From the NCBI GenBank assembly GCA_020073375.1, contig JAIQFG010000048.1:1-38482 (forward strand): a DNA stretch of 38,482 bases, given 5' to 3'. The position numbers were made by a program, and so were the translations under genes. Origin of the DNA: Terriglobia bacterium. Its GTDB lineage: Bacteria > Acidobacteriota > Terriglobia > Acidiferrales > UBA7541. Shown here piece by piece: positions 8,172 through 16,508 of the stretch. Position 1 is the stretch's first letter. Every line of letters begins with the position of its first letter. The notes under the pieces were generated by a model. It ran no database searches, had not been told where the DNA came from, and worked only from the letters and a program-made list of their open reading frames with translations.

Positions 8172-9746
8172 GTGCCAATCGAACGCGCGCTGGTGAGCGT
8201 CTATGACAAAAGTGGCTTGACGGAATTCGTGCGGCAGCTTGCCTGGCGCGGAATTGAAATTGTGTCCACCGGAGGCACGGCGAAACTGCTGCGCGAGGCG
8301 GGAATCGGCGTGCGCGACGTTTCCGAATTGACCGGATGGCCGGAAATGCTGGGCGGGCGCGTGAAGACCCTTCATCCGAAGGTGCACGGCGGGATTTTGT
8401 TTCGCCGGGGCGAAGCCGGCGACCGCCAGAAGGTGGCGGAACATCAGATCGCGCCCATCGATCTCGTGGTCGTGAATCTATATCCCTTTGAGGCGACTGC
8501 CGCGAAACCCGGCCTCACGCCCGAAGAGTTGATCGAAAACATCGACATCGGCGGGCCGACCATGGTTCGCTCTGCGGCGAAAAATTTTGAGAGCGTTGCC
8601 GTGGTCACCGATCCGGGCGATTACGCCGCCGTGGCCACTGAAATCGCGGCGCGCGGCGAAGTCAGCCTGGCGACGCGGCTGGAACTGGCGCGCAAGGCGT
8701 TCGCGCTCACCGCGCGCTACGACGGCAGGATCGCCACCGAACTCGAGCGTTTGTCGGCCGCCACCGGATCGATCGAATTGACCGAGCGCGAGTTCCTGCC
8801 CGAGCGCCTGCACTTCGCGTTCACGCGCCGCCAGGAATTGCGCTACGGCGAAAATCCCCACCAGCGCGCCGCGCTGTACGTTCCCGCGGGATCGGCCTCC
8901 ACGGGCCTGGCCTCGGCGCATCAACTGCAAGGCAAGGATCTGTCCTACAACAATCTGGTGGACCTCGAAGCCGCCTTGGAACTTGCCGGCGAATTTCGCC
9001 GGCCCGCCGCGGTTATCGTGAAACACAACAATCCGTGCGGAGCGGCCGAGCAGGATGCGCTGGTTGATGCCTACACGAAAGCCTTGGCCTGCGATCCGGT
9101 TTCGGCCTATGGCGGCGTGATGGCCTTCAACCGCGCGATGGACGCGGTTACGGCCGAGGAAGTCGCAAAATTGTTCGTCGAGTGCATCGTGGCTCCGGGG
9201 TACGCGTCCGAAGCGCTCGAAAAACTTGCCTCCAAGAAAAATCTGCGGCTGCTGCAACTGCCTGCGGCGGAGCCCTCCGCGCGCGATGTCGAGCGCGAAG
9301 TGAAACGCATTTCCGGTGGCCTGCTGGTGCAGGAGCCGGACCGGCACGAACTGGCCGAAGCGGATTTGAAAGCGGTCACGCGGCGCGCGCCCTCGCCCGA
9401 GGAAATCGAAGCCATGCTTTTTGGCTGGAAAGTTTGCAAGCACGTGAAGTCCAACGCGATTGTCTTCGCACGGCCCGGAATGACCGTCGGTGTCGGCGCC
9501 GGGCAAATGAGCCGCGTCGATTCCGTAAAAATCGCGGTCATGAAAGCGCAGTTGCCGCTGGCAGGCAGCGTGGTGGCCTCCGACGCATTTTTTCCTTTTC
9601 CCGATGGAGTAGAGGAAGCGGGCAAGGCCGGTGCCACGGCCGTGATCCAACCGGGCGGCTCGGTTCGCGACCCTGAAGTCATCGCCGCGGCTGACCGGAT
9701 GGGCATGGCGATGGTATTCTGCGGCGTGCGCCATTTCCGGCACTAG
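8172..9746 (+). CDS. purH: bifunctional AICAR formyltransferase / IMP cyclohydrolase PurH
   Basis: PurH carries out the last two steps of purine synthesis, formylating AICAR with 10-formyl-THF and closing the ring to IMP. The 524-residue length is normal. The N-terminal IMP cyclohydrolase (MGS-like) domain reads ALVSVYDKSGLTEF, IVSTGGTAKLL, GGRVKTLHPKVHGGIL and IDIGGPTMVRSAAKN. The transformylase domain has RYGENPHQ (224-231) and the catalytic KHNNPCG (284-290). It ends with the usual SDAFFPFPDG, AVIQPGGSVRD and GVRHFRH. I place the start at GTG 8172: GGGGGAA lies four bases upstream and PIERALVSVYDKSG matches the family start. An ATG further upstream would add unrelated residues. A TACAAT -10-like box lies at 8134. 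Confidence 0.96.
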   Translation: MPIERALVSVYDKSGLTEFVRQLAWRGIEIVSTGGTAKLLREAGIGVRDVSELTGWPEMLGGRVKTLHPKVHGGILFRRGEAGDRQKVAEHQIAPIDLVVVNLYPFEATAAKPGLTPEELIENIDIGGPTMVRSAAKNFESVAVVTDPGDYAAVATEIAARGEVSLATRLELARKAFALTARYDGRIATELERLSAATGSIELTEREFLPERLHFAFTRRQELRYGENPHQRAALYVPAGSASTGLASAHQLQGKDLSYNNLVDLEAALELAGEFRRPAAVIVKHNNPCGAAEQDALVDAYTKALACDPVSAYGGVMAFNRAMDAVTAEEVAKLFVECIVAPGYASEALEKLASKKNLRLLQLPAAEPSARDVEREVKRISGGLLVQEPDRHELAEADLKAVTRRAPSPEEIEAMLFGWKVCKHVKSNAIVFARPGMTVGVGAGQMSRVDSVKIAVMKAQLPLAGSVVASDAFFPFPDGVEEAGKAGATAVIQPGGSVRDPEVIAAADRMGMAMVFCGVRHFRH

Positions 9747-9749
9747 CCA

Positions 9750-9835
9750 GCAGGACAGGCTTCAGCCTGTCGGGATATGTGCCAGGGTGATCGATCATGG
9801 CGCAACCAAAACCGAAAGGCTGAAGCCTGTGCTAC
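9750..9835. repeat. REPIN-like repeat B (chimeric arms)
   Basis: The left arm is of the GGACAGGCTTCAGCCTGTC type with a GCAG foot. The right arm ends AGGCTGAAGCCTGTGCTAC, which belongs to the GCACAGG type. The two arms therefore come from different subtypes seen elsewhere in the window. Confidence 0.8.
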
Positions 9836-9951
9836 CGAAGGAACCCATCACGCCTGGGCGGCATCGTATACTTGTGCGGTTTCAGCGCGGGACGTCCCCA
9901 AGTCCCGAACTGTGCCATTTTGGTTTGGGTAACCCGGTACGGGAAGAAATT

Positions 9952-9980
9952 TTGACTCGTAAGCAAACGTGACGGATAAT
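9952..9980 (+). promoter_or_regulatory. strong predicted sigma-70 promoter for the TPR gene
   Basis: TTGACT (9952-9957), a 17-bp spacer and GATAAT (9975-9980) give the best promoter match in the window. Predicted initiation near 9987 leaves only about 15 bases before the ATG at 10002. Confidence 0.6.
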
Positions 9981-10001
9981 TTTTGAAGCGGTGATGATTC
10001 G

Positions 10002-12113
10002 ATGACTACGAGAAGGCAGCTTGCCGCGGTGTTGGCCTTTCTTCTGCCAGAGCTTCTGGCGGGACAGCAGGCCGCATCCGCCCGCGAACCTGGCAGCACC
10101 GCCATGCAGTCGCCCGCGGCGCCGCAAACCGCTGCCTCTGCCGCGCCCGATTCCTCGAAGGACACCGAGGCTTACTACGATTTCATGATGGGCCATTACT
10201 ACGCCCAGCGGTATCAAGTCACCAGCCAGTCCGAGGACGCCAACAAGGCCATCGATTTTTACAAGAAAGCGTTTGTGCTGGATTCGTCCAGCCAACAGAT
10301 CGGCGACGAGCTTGCCGAAGTCTATTTCCAGTCCCAGCACATTCGCGACGCGGTCACCGAAGCGCAATCGATGCTTTCCCGGGACCCGGAAAATCTCGGT
10401 GCGCACCGCTTGCTGGCGCGCATCTACATCCGCACGCTGGGCGATCTGAGCAATACTTCCGGACAGAAGGAAACGCTGGTGCGCGCCGCCGAGCAATACG
10501 CCGAAATTCTGCGCCTCGATCCAACCGATTCCGACGCCGCACTCTGGCTGGCGCGCCTGTACCGGCTGCAGAACGAACATGACAAGGCCGAATCCGTGCT
10601 GCGCACGCTGCTGGCGCGTGAACCGGAAAACGAGAATGGCGTCGAGCAGCTGACCCAGCTTCTGCTCGACGAAGGGAAAACGCAGGAGGCCGTCTCCACA
10701 CTGCAGGGAATTTTGCAGCGCGCGCCCACTGCCAGCTTGTGGGACATGCTCGGTTCGGCCGACACGCAGATTCACGACCTGCCGAATGCCGAGCAGGCGT
10801 ACCGCAAGGCCGCCGAGCTGCAGCCTGGCGAAATCGGCCACCGGCGAGGCCTCGCACAGACTTTGCTGACCGAGGGAAAATATCCGGAAGCGATCGAGGA
10901 ATTTCAGCACCTGGTGCAGATGGATTCTGACGACCCGGACAATTACCTGCGTCTGGCCGAAATATACAGGCAGATGCAGCAGTTGGATAAGGCCGAGCAG
11001 AATGTCCTGCTGGCCAAGCAGCGCGCCCCCGGAAATCTCGAAGTGATCTACTACGAGTCTTCCATTTACGAAGCCGAGGGCCGCTTCGACGATTCGATTC
11101 GCGTGCTATCCGACGCCGTGGCCGGAGTGAAGTCTCAATCCGAATTCACGCCGTCGCGCCGGCGCACGCTGGCGATTCTGTACCAGCAGCTCGGCCAGCT
11201 CTACCGGGAAACGAGCAACTACACTGCCGCGGTGAATACGTTTGAAGAAATGCTGCGCCTGGGCCCGGAAGAAGACCGCCGCGCGCGCGCCATGATCATC
11301 GACACGTACCGCGATGCCCGCGATATTCCGAAGGCCCTCGATGCCTCCCGCAAAGCCCTGGACGCCTATCCCAAGGACCGCGCCATTCGCGTGACGCAGG
11401 CCCTGCTCTATGGTGAGAACGCGCAGACCGATCAGGCCTCGTCGCTGCTTCGCGCCATGCTCGACGGCTCGGCCGGAGATTTTGAAATTCAATTGGACCT
11501 GGCGCAAGTCTTCGAGCAGGGCAAGCGCTGGCCCGAAGCCGAGCAGGCCGCCCACGCGGCGCAAAAAATCGTGCCGGGCGCGAACGAAAAGGAAACGGCG
11601 GATTTCATGCTCGGCGCGATTTTCGAGCGCCAGAAGAAATTCGACCTGGCCGAGGAGCAATTCCGCCATGTGCTGGCCGACAATCCGCGCAATCCGGCGA
11701 CGCTCAACTATTACGGATACATGCTGGCCGATCGCGGCGTCCGCCTGACCGAAGCGACCGACATGATCAAGCGCGCATTGGTCGAGGATCCGAACAACGC
11801 CGCCTATCAGGACAGCCTGGGCTGGGCTTACTACAAACAGGACATGCTCCCCGAAGCCGAGGAGCTGCTGCGCAAGGCGGTGAGCCGCGAGAGCCACGAC
11901 CCCACGATCCTCAGCCACCTGGGCGACGTCTACGCCAAGCAGGGCAAGGACGGCTTGGCGGAAGCGCAATTTCAAAAATCGATCGATGAATGGCATCGCA
12001 TATTGCCCGGCGATTTTGAGCCCGCTCGCCTGGCCGAAGTTCAGCAGAAAATCACCGCCCTCAAACGGCGCCTCGCGCAGCAGCAGAAGACCCCGGGCGA
12101 CGCCAAGCCGTAG
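10002..12113 (+). CDS. large secreted or periplasmic TPR protein
   Basis: This 703-residue protein is built almost wholly of tetratricopeptide repeats. A signal peptide (about residues 1-27, RQLAAVLAFLLPELLAGQQA) and an Ala/Pro-rich linker precede the repeats. From about residue 50 to 690 repeats follow each other: ANKAIDFYKKAFVLD, AEQYAEILRLDPTDSDAALW, PNAEQAYRKAAELQPGE, PEAIEEFQHLVQMDSDDPDN and, near the end, PEAEELLRKAVSRESHDPTI. Such proteins act as scaffolds for envelope complexes; no partner is visible. It lies 14 bp upstream of ispE, so the two are probably one transcript, as TPR-ispE neighbours with shared promoter at 9952. It has no catalytic motif. Confidence 0.9.
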   Translation: MTTRRQLAAVLAFLLPELLAGQQAASAREPGSTAMQSPAAPQTAASAAPDSSKDTEAYYDFMMGHYYAQRYQVTSQSEDANKAIDFYKKAFVLDSSSQQIGDELAEVYFQSQHIRDAVTEAQSMLSRDPENLGAHRLLARIYIRTLGDLSNTSGQKETLVRAAEQYAEILRLDPTDSDAALWLARLYRLQNEHDKAESVLRTLLAREPENENGVEQLTQLLLDEGKTQEAVSTLQGILQRAPTASLWDMLGSADTQIHDLPNAEQAYRKAAELQPGEIGHRRGLAQTLLTEGKYPEAIEEFQHLVQMDSDDPDNYLRLAEIYRQMQQLDKAEQNVLLAKQRAPGNLEVIYYESSIYEAEGRFDDSIRVLSDAVAGVKSQSEFTPSRRRTLAILYQQLGQLYRETSNYTAAVNTFEEMLRLGPEEDRRARAMIIDTYRDARDIPKALDASRKALDAYPKDRAIRVTQALLYGENAQTDQASSLLRAMLDGSAGDFEIQLDLAQVFEQGKRWPEAEQAAHAAQKIVPGANEKETADFMLGAIFERQKKFDLAEEQFRHVLADNPRNPATLNYYGYMLADRGVRLTEATDMIKRALVEDPNNAAYQDSLGWAYYKQDMLPEAEELLRKAVSRESHDPTILSHLGDVYAKQGKDGLAEAQFQKSIDEWHRILPGDFEPARLAEVQQKITALKRRLAQQQKTPGDAKP

Positions 12114-12127
12114 TAGCATACCTGCCT

Positions 12128-13069
12128 ATGAAATCCGTCCGCGTTCCCGCCTATGCCAAGGTCAACCTGCGTCTGGATATTCTCGGACGCCGCGCCGACG
12201 GCTATCATGAACTGCGCACCATCTTTCAGGCCATCACGCTGCACGATACGCTGACGCTTGAAATAAAGCGCGCGCCCGGCATTGAATTGACCATTACTGG
12301 AAATTCGCAGCTTGCAGGTGAGCCGGGGCCGGACAATCTGGTCTACCGCGCCATCCTCGATTTAAGCAGTGCCATCGGTTTTCGCAAAGGCTTGCGCGCC
12401 GTGCTGGAAAAGCGCATCCCAGTGGGCCGCGGCCTGGGCGGCGGATCGAGCGACGCCGCGGCGGCGCTTATCGGCATGTTGCGCCTGACGGGCAAGCGCA
12501 TCGATGGCGCGCGCCTCACGGGAATTGCCTCGGGACTCGGTGCGGACGTCTCGTTTTTTCTACACGGCGGGCGCGCCCTAGGCATCGGCCGAGGCGACGA
12601 AATTTATCCGCTGCCGGAATGTGCGCGCCAGTCGGTACTCGCGGTTTCTCCGGCGAATATCACCGTGCCCACGGTGGACGCTTACCGCTGGCTCAGCGAG
12701 GCCAGTAAGAGCGGGTCTGGGCCCTACTTGGAGCCCAGCCAAATATTGACAAACCAGCCAGCGCCCCATAAACTGTGGGGGTTCTGTGCTCTCTGCTGGA
12801 GCCCTCAGGGGGGCGCCCTCAGCAATGATTTCGAGGCCGCTGTTTTCCCCAGGTATCCCCGTTTAGCTTCGATCAAGCGGGAACTGCTTCGGCAAGGAGC
12901 TGCAGATGCCTCGCTGGCGGGTAGCGGTTCGGCGGTGTTTGGAATATTCCGTAACCCAGCGATGGCGCGCCGAGCTGCTCGGGCGTTTCCGAACGACCAG
13001 GTTTTCGTCTGCTCCACGCTCTCCAGGGCGGAGTTTCGCCGGAAATTGGCCGTGCCGGATTTTGCCTGA
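12128..13069 (+). CDS. ispE: 4-diphosphocytidyl-2-C-methyl-D-erythritol kinase IspE
   Basis: IspE phosphorylates CDP-methylerythritol in the MEP isoprenoid pathway. This 313-residue GHMP kinase shows catalytic Lys11 (PAYAKVNLRLDILGRR), the ATP loop PVGRGLGGGSSDAAAAL (98-114), catalytic Asp140 in SGLGADVSFFLHGG, and motif 3 ASLAGSGSAVFG (261-272). Between about residues 193 and 232 is a stretch rich in Pro, Gly, Cys and Trp (EPSQILTNQPAPHKLWGFCA) that is longer than in typical IspE and differs in composition from its surroundings. The landmark SNDFE that normally follows is intact, so the enzyme is expected to work. It directly follows the TPR gene. Confidence 0.95.
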   Translation: MKSVRVPAYAKVNLRLDILGRRADGYHELRTIFQAITLHDTLTLEIKRAPGIELTITGNSQLAGEPGPDNLVYRAILDLSSAIGFRKGLRAVLEKRIPVGRGLGGGSSDAAAALIGMLRLTGKRIDGARLTGIASGLGADVSFFLHGGRALGIGRGDEIYPLPECARQSVLAVSPANITVPTVDAYRWLSEASKSGSGPYLEPSQILTNQPAPHKLWGFCALCWSPQGGALSNDFEAAVFPRYPRLASIKRELLRQGAADASLAGSGSAVFGIFRNPAMARRAARAFPNDQVFVCSTLSRAEFRRKLAVPDFA

Positions 13070-13152
13070 ACGGTCTCGCGCAGGAAATTCCAAGCTATTT
13101 CAATTGCCAGCCGGATTGAATGTTATCCGGGTTATTCGTTGGAGCGGTCTTT

Positions 13153-13209
13153 GTGGGTCGCGGCTTCAGCCGCGACAATCAGGCCGCGAGAAAATGGGGC
13201 TTTAGCCCC
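13153..13209. repeat. tandem hairpins between ispE and prs (single REP-like unit)
   Basis: GTGG is followed by a perfect hairpin GTCGCGGCTTCAGCCGCGAC (13157-13176). Twenty bases later a second hairpin GGGGCTTTAGCCCC (13196-13209) follows. The first has the foot-plus-CTTCAG-core layout of the REPIN arms in this window. Neither is followed by a T-run, so they are not classic terminators. Confidence 0.7.
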
Positions 13210-13270
13210 TGGCGCGTGGAGAACTCTTCGGCTGGGTGCGTTATCGGGCCGGGTTCCGGGAAAATTAACT

Positions 13271-14215
13271 TTGACCGACGATAAGTTCAAAATTTTCAGC
13301 GGCAGCGCGAATCCCCGCCTGGCCGCATCGATCTGCCAAAACCTGGGTGTGAATCTGGGCGAAGCCAAGCTGGGCAAATTCAGCGACGGCGAAGTCTATT
13401 TCCAGATCCTGGAAAACGTGCGCGGCGCCGACGTGTTCGTCGTGCAGCCCGGCACGAACCCCGCGGATTTTCATCTGATGGAATTGCTGATGATGATCGA
13501 CGCGTTCAAGCGCGCTTCGGCCTGGCGCATCACTGCCGTCATGCCCTATTACTGCTACGCGCGCCAGGACCGCAAGGACAAGCCGCGCGTTCCGATCTCC
13601 GCCAAGCTGGTCGCCGATCTGCTGGAGACCGCCGGGGCGAACCGCGCGCTGACCCTTGACCTGCACGCGCCGCAGATCCAGGGATATTTCAACGTTCCGG
13701 TCGATCACCTCTACGCGTCGCCCGTGCTGATCGATTATTTCAAGGGCAAGAACATCCACAACCTGACGGTGGTTTCGCCGGACGCGGGCGGCGTGGAGCG
13801 CGCGCGCGCCTTCGCCAAGAAACTGGATTCGCCGCTGGCCATCGTCGACAAGCGCCGCGTGGATATCGACGTCAGCGAGGTGATGCACCTGATCGGCGAC
13901 GTGCGCGGCCGCGCCACGCTGATCATCGACGACATTATCGACACCGCCGGAACGCTGGTGAAAACCGCCGAAGCCCTGCTGAAGGAAGGCGCGACGAAAG
14001 TGTACGCCGCCTGCACCCATCCGGTGCTTTCCGGTCCGGCCGTCGAGCGCATCTGCGCCTCGCGCATCGAGGAAGTCATCGTCACCGATTCGGTGCCGCT
14101 GTGCGAAGCGGCCCAAAAAGTTTCGCGCATCAAGGTTCTCAGTGTGGCCCCGCTGCTGGCTCGCGGGATCCATTCGATTCATGAAGAATCCTCGATCAGC
14201 GAATTGTTTTTCTAG
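13271..14215 (+). CDS. prs: ribose-phosphate pyrophosphokinase Prs
   Basis: Prs makes PRPP from ribose 5-phosphate and ATP, the precursor for nucleotides, His, Trp and NAD. With a TTG start at 13271 the protein is 314 residues, the usual length, and begins TDDKFKIFSGSANPRLA. An upstream ATG in the same frame (13139) would read through REP-like hairpins and is rejected; GGGAA lies nine bases before the TTG. Landmarks are YYCYARQDRKDKPRVPISAKL, DLHAPQIQGYF (about 130-140), TVVSPDAGGVERARAFA and the PRPP loop LIIDDIIDTAGTLVK (217-231). The stop codon TAG directly abuts REPIN C. With Apt nearby and PurH upstream it fits a purine theme. Confidence 0.96.
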   Translation: MTDDKFKIFSGSANPRLAASICQNLGVNLGEAKLGKFSDGEVYFQILENVRGADVFVVQPGTNPADFHLMELLMMIDAFKRASAWRITAVMPYYCYARQDRKDKPRVPISAKLVADLLETAGANRALTLDLHAPQIQGYFNVPVDHLYASPVLIDYFKGKNIHNLTVVSPDAGGVERARAFAKKLDSPLAIVDKRRVDIDVSEVMHLIGDVRGRATLIIDDIIDTAGTLVKTAEALLKEGATKVYAACTHPVLSGPAVERICASRIEEVIVTDSVPLCEAAQKVSRIKVLSVAPLLARGIHSIHEESSISELFF

Positions 14216-14316
14216 TAGCACAGGCACTCTTGCCTGTGTGGGTTTCGCAATCGCGGTTAGACCGGTAGCGTAGGAGCGGCGTACAAAACCACACAGCCAG
14301 GAGTGGCTGTGCTACC
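14215..14316. repeat. REPIN-like repeat C (CACTCTTG subtype)
   Basis: The left arm is GTAG plus CACAGGCACTCTTGCCTGTG. The right arm, ending CTAC at 14316, is CACAGCCAGGAGTGGCTGTG. The hairpin core is CACTCTTG/CAGGAGTG rather than CTTCAG. The foot shares one base with the prs stop codon. Confidence 0.8.
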
Positions 14317-14391
14317 GGGCGCTTCGCGATTTTCAGCTTACGGTTCTTCAGGGGTCTTAACCCCGGAAGGCTTTTGACGAAGGAAGGAATC

Positions 14392-15096
14392 ATGGATCAG
14401 ATCATTGTGGAAGCAGCGCCCCGCGATACGCGGGGCAAAAACGCGGCGCGGCGCATGCGCGTCGCCGGACAAGTTCCCGCCACCCTGTATGGCGGCAAGG
14501 AAGGCGCTCAATCGCTTGCGGTGAACACCAAGCAGGTGTCCGCCATTCTGCGCTCGGCCTCCGGCCACAACACGATTTTCAAGGTGAAGACCCAGTCGGC
14601 AGAACAGCCCGCCATTGTGAAGGACTGGCAAGTCGATCCCGTGAAGGGCACGCTTATTCACGTCGACCTGCTGCGCATCGCCATGGACGTGCGCATGCGC
14701 GTGCGGGTGCCCATCCACGTGTTCGGCGAGGCGCAGGGCGTCAAGCTGCAGGGCGGCGTGTTTGAGATGGTCACTCGCGAAGTGGAAATCGAGTGCCTGC
14801 CCGCCGACATCCCTACCGAATTTCGCATGGATATTTCCGGGCTGATGATGGGCATGCAGCTGCGCTCGTCGGACATTCAAGTCGATCCGGCAAAAATCAA
14901 GATGCTCACCGATCCGTCGCGCGTACTGGCGCACGTCGTGGCCCTACGCGTCGAGGAAGAGAAGCCCGCCGAGGCTGTCGCCGCCGAAGCCGCCGCTCCG
15001 GCCGAGCCCGAACTGATCAAGAAGGGCAAGAAGGAAACCGAAGAGGGCGAGGAAGGCGAAGAGGCCGCCGCTCCCGAGAAGGAAAAGAAGAAGTAG
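14392..15096 (+). CDS. rplY: 50S ribosomal protein L25/Ctc (TL5 type)
   Basis: L25/Ctc binds 5S rRNA in the large subunit. This is the long two-domain form of 234 residues. The N-terminal 5S-binding domain reads VEAAPRDTRGKNAARRMRVA, GQVPATLYGG and DPVKGTLIHVDLLRI. The C-terminal TL5-type domain contains VRVPIHVFGEAQGVK-QGG and EIECLPADIPTEFRMDISGL. It ends in a charged tail (about 188-234) of alternating Ala/Glu then Lys runs (KKGKKETEEGEEGEEAA, EKEKKK). AAGGAAGGAA just before ATG 14392 fixes the start; the six codons upstream are not needed. pth follows 75 bp downstream, the usual ctc-pth arrangement. Confidence 0.95.
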   Translation: MDQIIVEAAPRDTRGKNAARRMRVAGQVPATLYGGKEGAQSLAVNTKQVSAILRSASGHNTIFKVKTQSAEQPAIVKDWQVDPVKGTLIHVDLLRIAMDVRMRVRVPIHVFGEAQGVKLQGGVFEMVTREVEIECLPADIPTEFRMDISGLMMGMQLRSSDIQVDPAKIKMLTDPSRVLAHVVALRVEEEKPAEAVAAEAAAPAEPELIKKGKKETEEGEEGEEAAAPEKEKKK

Positions 15097-15171
15097 CACG
15101 CGCCGGCCTTCTGATTTGGTTCGGCGATTTGGTTGGGCGCAATGCAGACGGCTGCGGAACAGGATACTCGG

Positions 15172-15768
15172 ATGCGCCTGATTGTAGGTCTTGGCAATCC
15201 CGGCATCGAGTACGCCTGGACGCCGCACAACCTGGGTTTTCTGGCCGTGGACAAGCTGGCCGAACAGGCCAATATTCGCGTCGCGCGGCCTGAAGCGAAA
15301 TCGCTGGCTGGCGTCGGCCAGATTGCGGGGCAGGAAGTGATTCTGGCGAAGCCGCAGACGATGATGAATCTCAGCGGCCTGGCGGTGGGCGAATGGGTGC
15401 GTCGCGCGGAATGCCAGCCCTCGGACGTGATCGTCCTGTGCGATGACATCGCGCTGCCCTGGGGAATGATTCGCGTCCGGGAACGCGGCTCGGCCGGCGG
15501 GCACAACGGTCTCAAGTCCGTGATTAGCTCGCTCGGCACCATGGAATTTCCCCGCGTGCGACTGGGCGTGCAGCCCGAGGAGTTTCGCGGCGACTTGAAA
15601 GAGTACGTGCTGCGCCAGATTCGCCGCGATGAAGAAGATTTAGTGGCCGAGGAAATCGAGCAAGCCGCCGAGGCCGTGAAAGTGATTCTGACGGAAGGAA
15701 CGCAAGCGGCCATGAACCGTTTCAATCGCCGCGTCCCGCCGCCAGGCGAGAATGAGGCCGAGTATTAA
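15172..15768 (+). CDS. pth: peptidyl-tRNA hydrolase Pth
   Basis: Pth frees tRNA from peptidyl-tRNA that drops off the ribosome. The 198-residue protein starts MRLIVGLGNPGIEYAWTPHN with catalytic His19 and Asn9. It continues with KPQTMMNLSGLAV, then VLCDDIALPWGMIRVRERGS, AGGHNGLKSVISSLGT and FPRVRLGVQP, covering the expected substrate-binding Met/Asn and Asp positions. ATG 15172 is chosen because AGGA lies about eight bases upstream and it aligns with the family start; ATG 15142 and TTG 15133 are in-frame alternatives that would add 10-13 residues. The C-terminus has a short acidic tail (PPPGENEAEY). Confidence 0.95.
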   Translation: MRLIVGLGNPGIEYAWTPHNLGFLAVDKLAEQANIRVARPEAKSLAGVGQIAGQEVILAKPQTMMNLSGLAVGEWVRRAECQPSDVIVLCDDIALPWGMIRVRERGSAGGHNGLKSVISSLGTMEFPRVRLGVQPEEFRGDLKEYVLRQIRRDEEDLVAEEIEQAAEAVKVILTEGTQAAMNRFNRRVPPPGENEAEY

Positions 15769-15783
15769 CGAATTCGATTTGCT

Positions 15784-15807
15784 GTAGCCCGCCTCTTCAG
15801 AGGCGGG
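15784..15807. repeat. single REP-like hairpin between pth and rpsF
   Basis: GTAG (15784-15787) is followed by CCCGCCTCTTCAGAGGCGGG (15788-15807), a perfect GC hairpin with the same CTTCAG centre as the other repeats. There is no T-run after it. Confidence 0.7.
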
Positions 15808-15880
15808 GGCTTGGACGAGACACTAAGAACACCGAAACACGCACCGCGAATTGAAAGTTAGGGAAACGGAGTCATCGCAA

Positions 15881-16309
15881 ATGGAACAACGCCAGTACGA
15901 CCTGATCTTCATCTGCCGTCCGGCCACGCCGGAGGAAGAAATTAACAAGATTGTGGCCACGATCGAGCATTCCGCCGCCGAACACGGCGGCAAGGTCGAG
16001 AAGACCGAGCGATGGGGAACGCGCCGCCTGGCTTACCGCGTGTCCAAGCACCGCGAGGGTTTTTTCGTCTACATGGTCATTCAGGCCACGCAGGGCGACA
16101 TCATCAAGGAGCTTGAGCGCCGCCTGAGCGTGTCCGACGCGGTCATCAAGTACCAGACGATCCGCTTGGATGAAGAACTGAAGCGCCAGAAGAAGCTGGT
16201 GCATCATCGCGAGCGCCGCGCCAGCCGCCGCCCGCGCAAGCAGGCCGCGCCCGCGCCGGCTCCGCAGCAGCCGGTTCCCCCGGCCGCCGAGCAGCCCGCG
16301 GCGAGCTAG
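15881..16309 (+). CDS. rpsF: 30S ribosomal protein S6
   Basis: S6 sits in the small-subunit platform and pairs with S18. This 142-residue version has the normal core: RQYDLIFICRPATPEEEI, AAEHGGKVEKTERWGTRRLAY and FFVYMVIQA, with LERRLSVSDAVIKYQTIRLDE. It also has a tail of about 45 residues that is first basic (VHHRERRASRRPRKQ) and then Ala/Pro-rich. CGGAG ten bases upstream supports ATG 15881; an in-frame ATG-like start at 15851 is less likely. In many bacteria rpsF is followed by ssb and then rpsR; here rpsR follows directly, separated by REPIN D. Confidence 0.95.
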   Translation: MEQRQYDLIFICRPATPEEEINKIVATIEHSAAEHGGKVEKTERWGTRRLAYRVSKHREGFFVYMVIQATQGDIIKELERRLSVSDAVIKYQTIRLDEELKRQKKLVHHRERRASRRPRKQAAPAPAPQQPVPPAAEQPAAS

Positions 16310-16392
16310 TTTGGGATTTTTCCGCGCGCGGATTGGGTTTGATTCATGTTGCGCGCTCTCCACGCTGGATCGCGAAGGGCAGGTGCATTTGG

Positions 16393-16464
16393 TGGCACAG
16401 GCTTCAGCCTGTGCGGCCTTGCGATCCTGGAATATGTAAACCGCACAGGCTGAAGCCTGTGCCA
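16393..16464. repeat. REPIN-like repeat D (GTGG type) inside ribosomal operon
   Basis: Perfect 24-bp arms (16393-16416 and 16441-16464), each holding the internal palindrome ACAGGCTTCAGCCTGT, are separated by 24 bp. The foot is GTGG rather than GTAG. It lies between rpsF and rpsR. Confidence 0.88.
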
Positions 16465-16508
16465 GCGGTGCAACAAAGTTTAGGATTTTTCAAGAGAGAG
16501 GAAACACG

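Noticed and set aside
8478..9743. 421-codon open frame antisense to purH
   Set aside because: purH is unambiguous and the antisense translation is low-complexity.
9787..9972. Short open frame reading RLKPVLP after purH
   Set aside because: The phrase comes from translating a REPIN arm; the same RLKPVL appears at other repeats.
13139..13270. Upstream ATG giving Prs 44 extra residues
   Set aside because: The stretch consists of REP-like hairpins; TTG 13271 gives the normal length and a ribosome-binding site.
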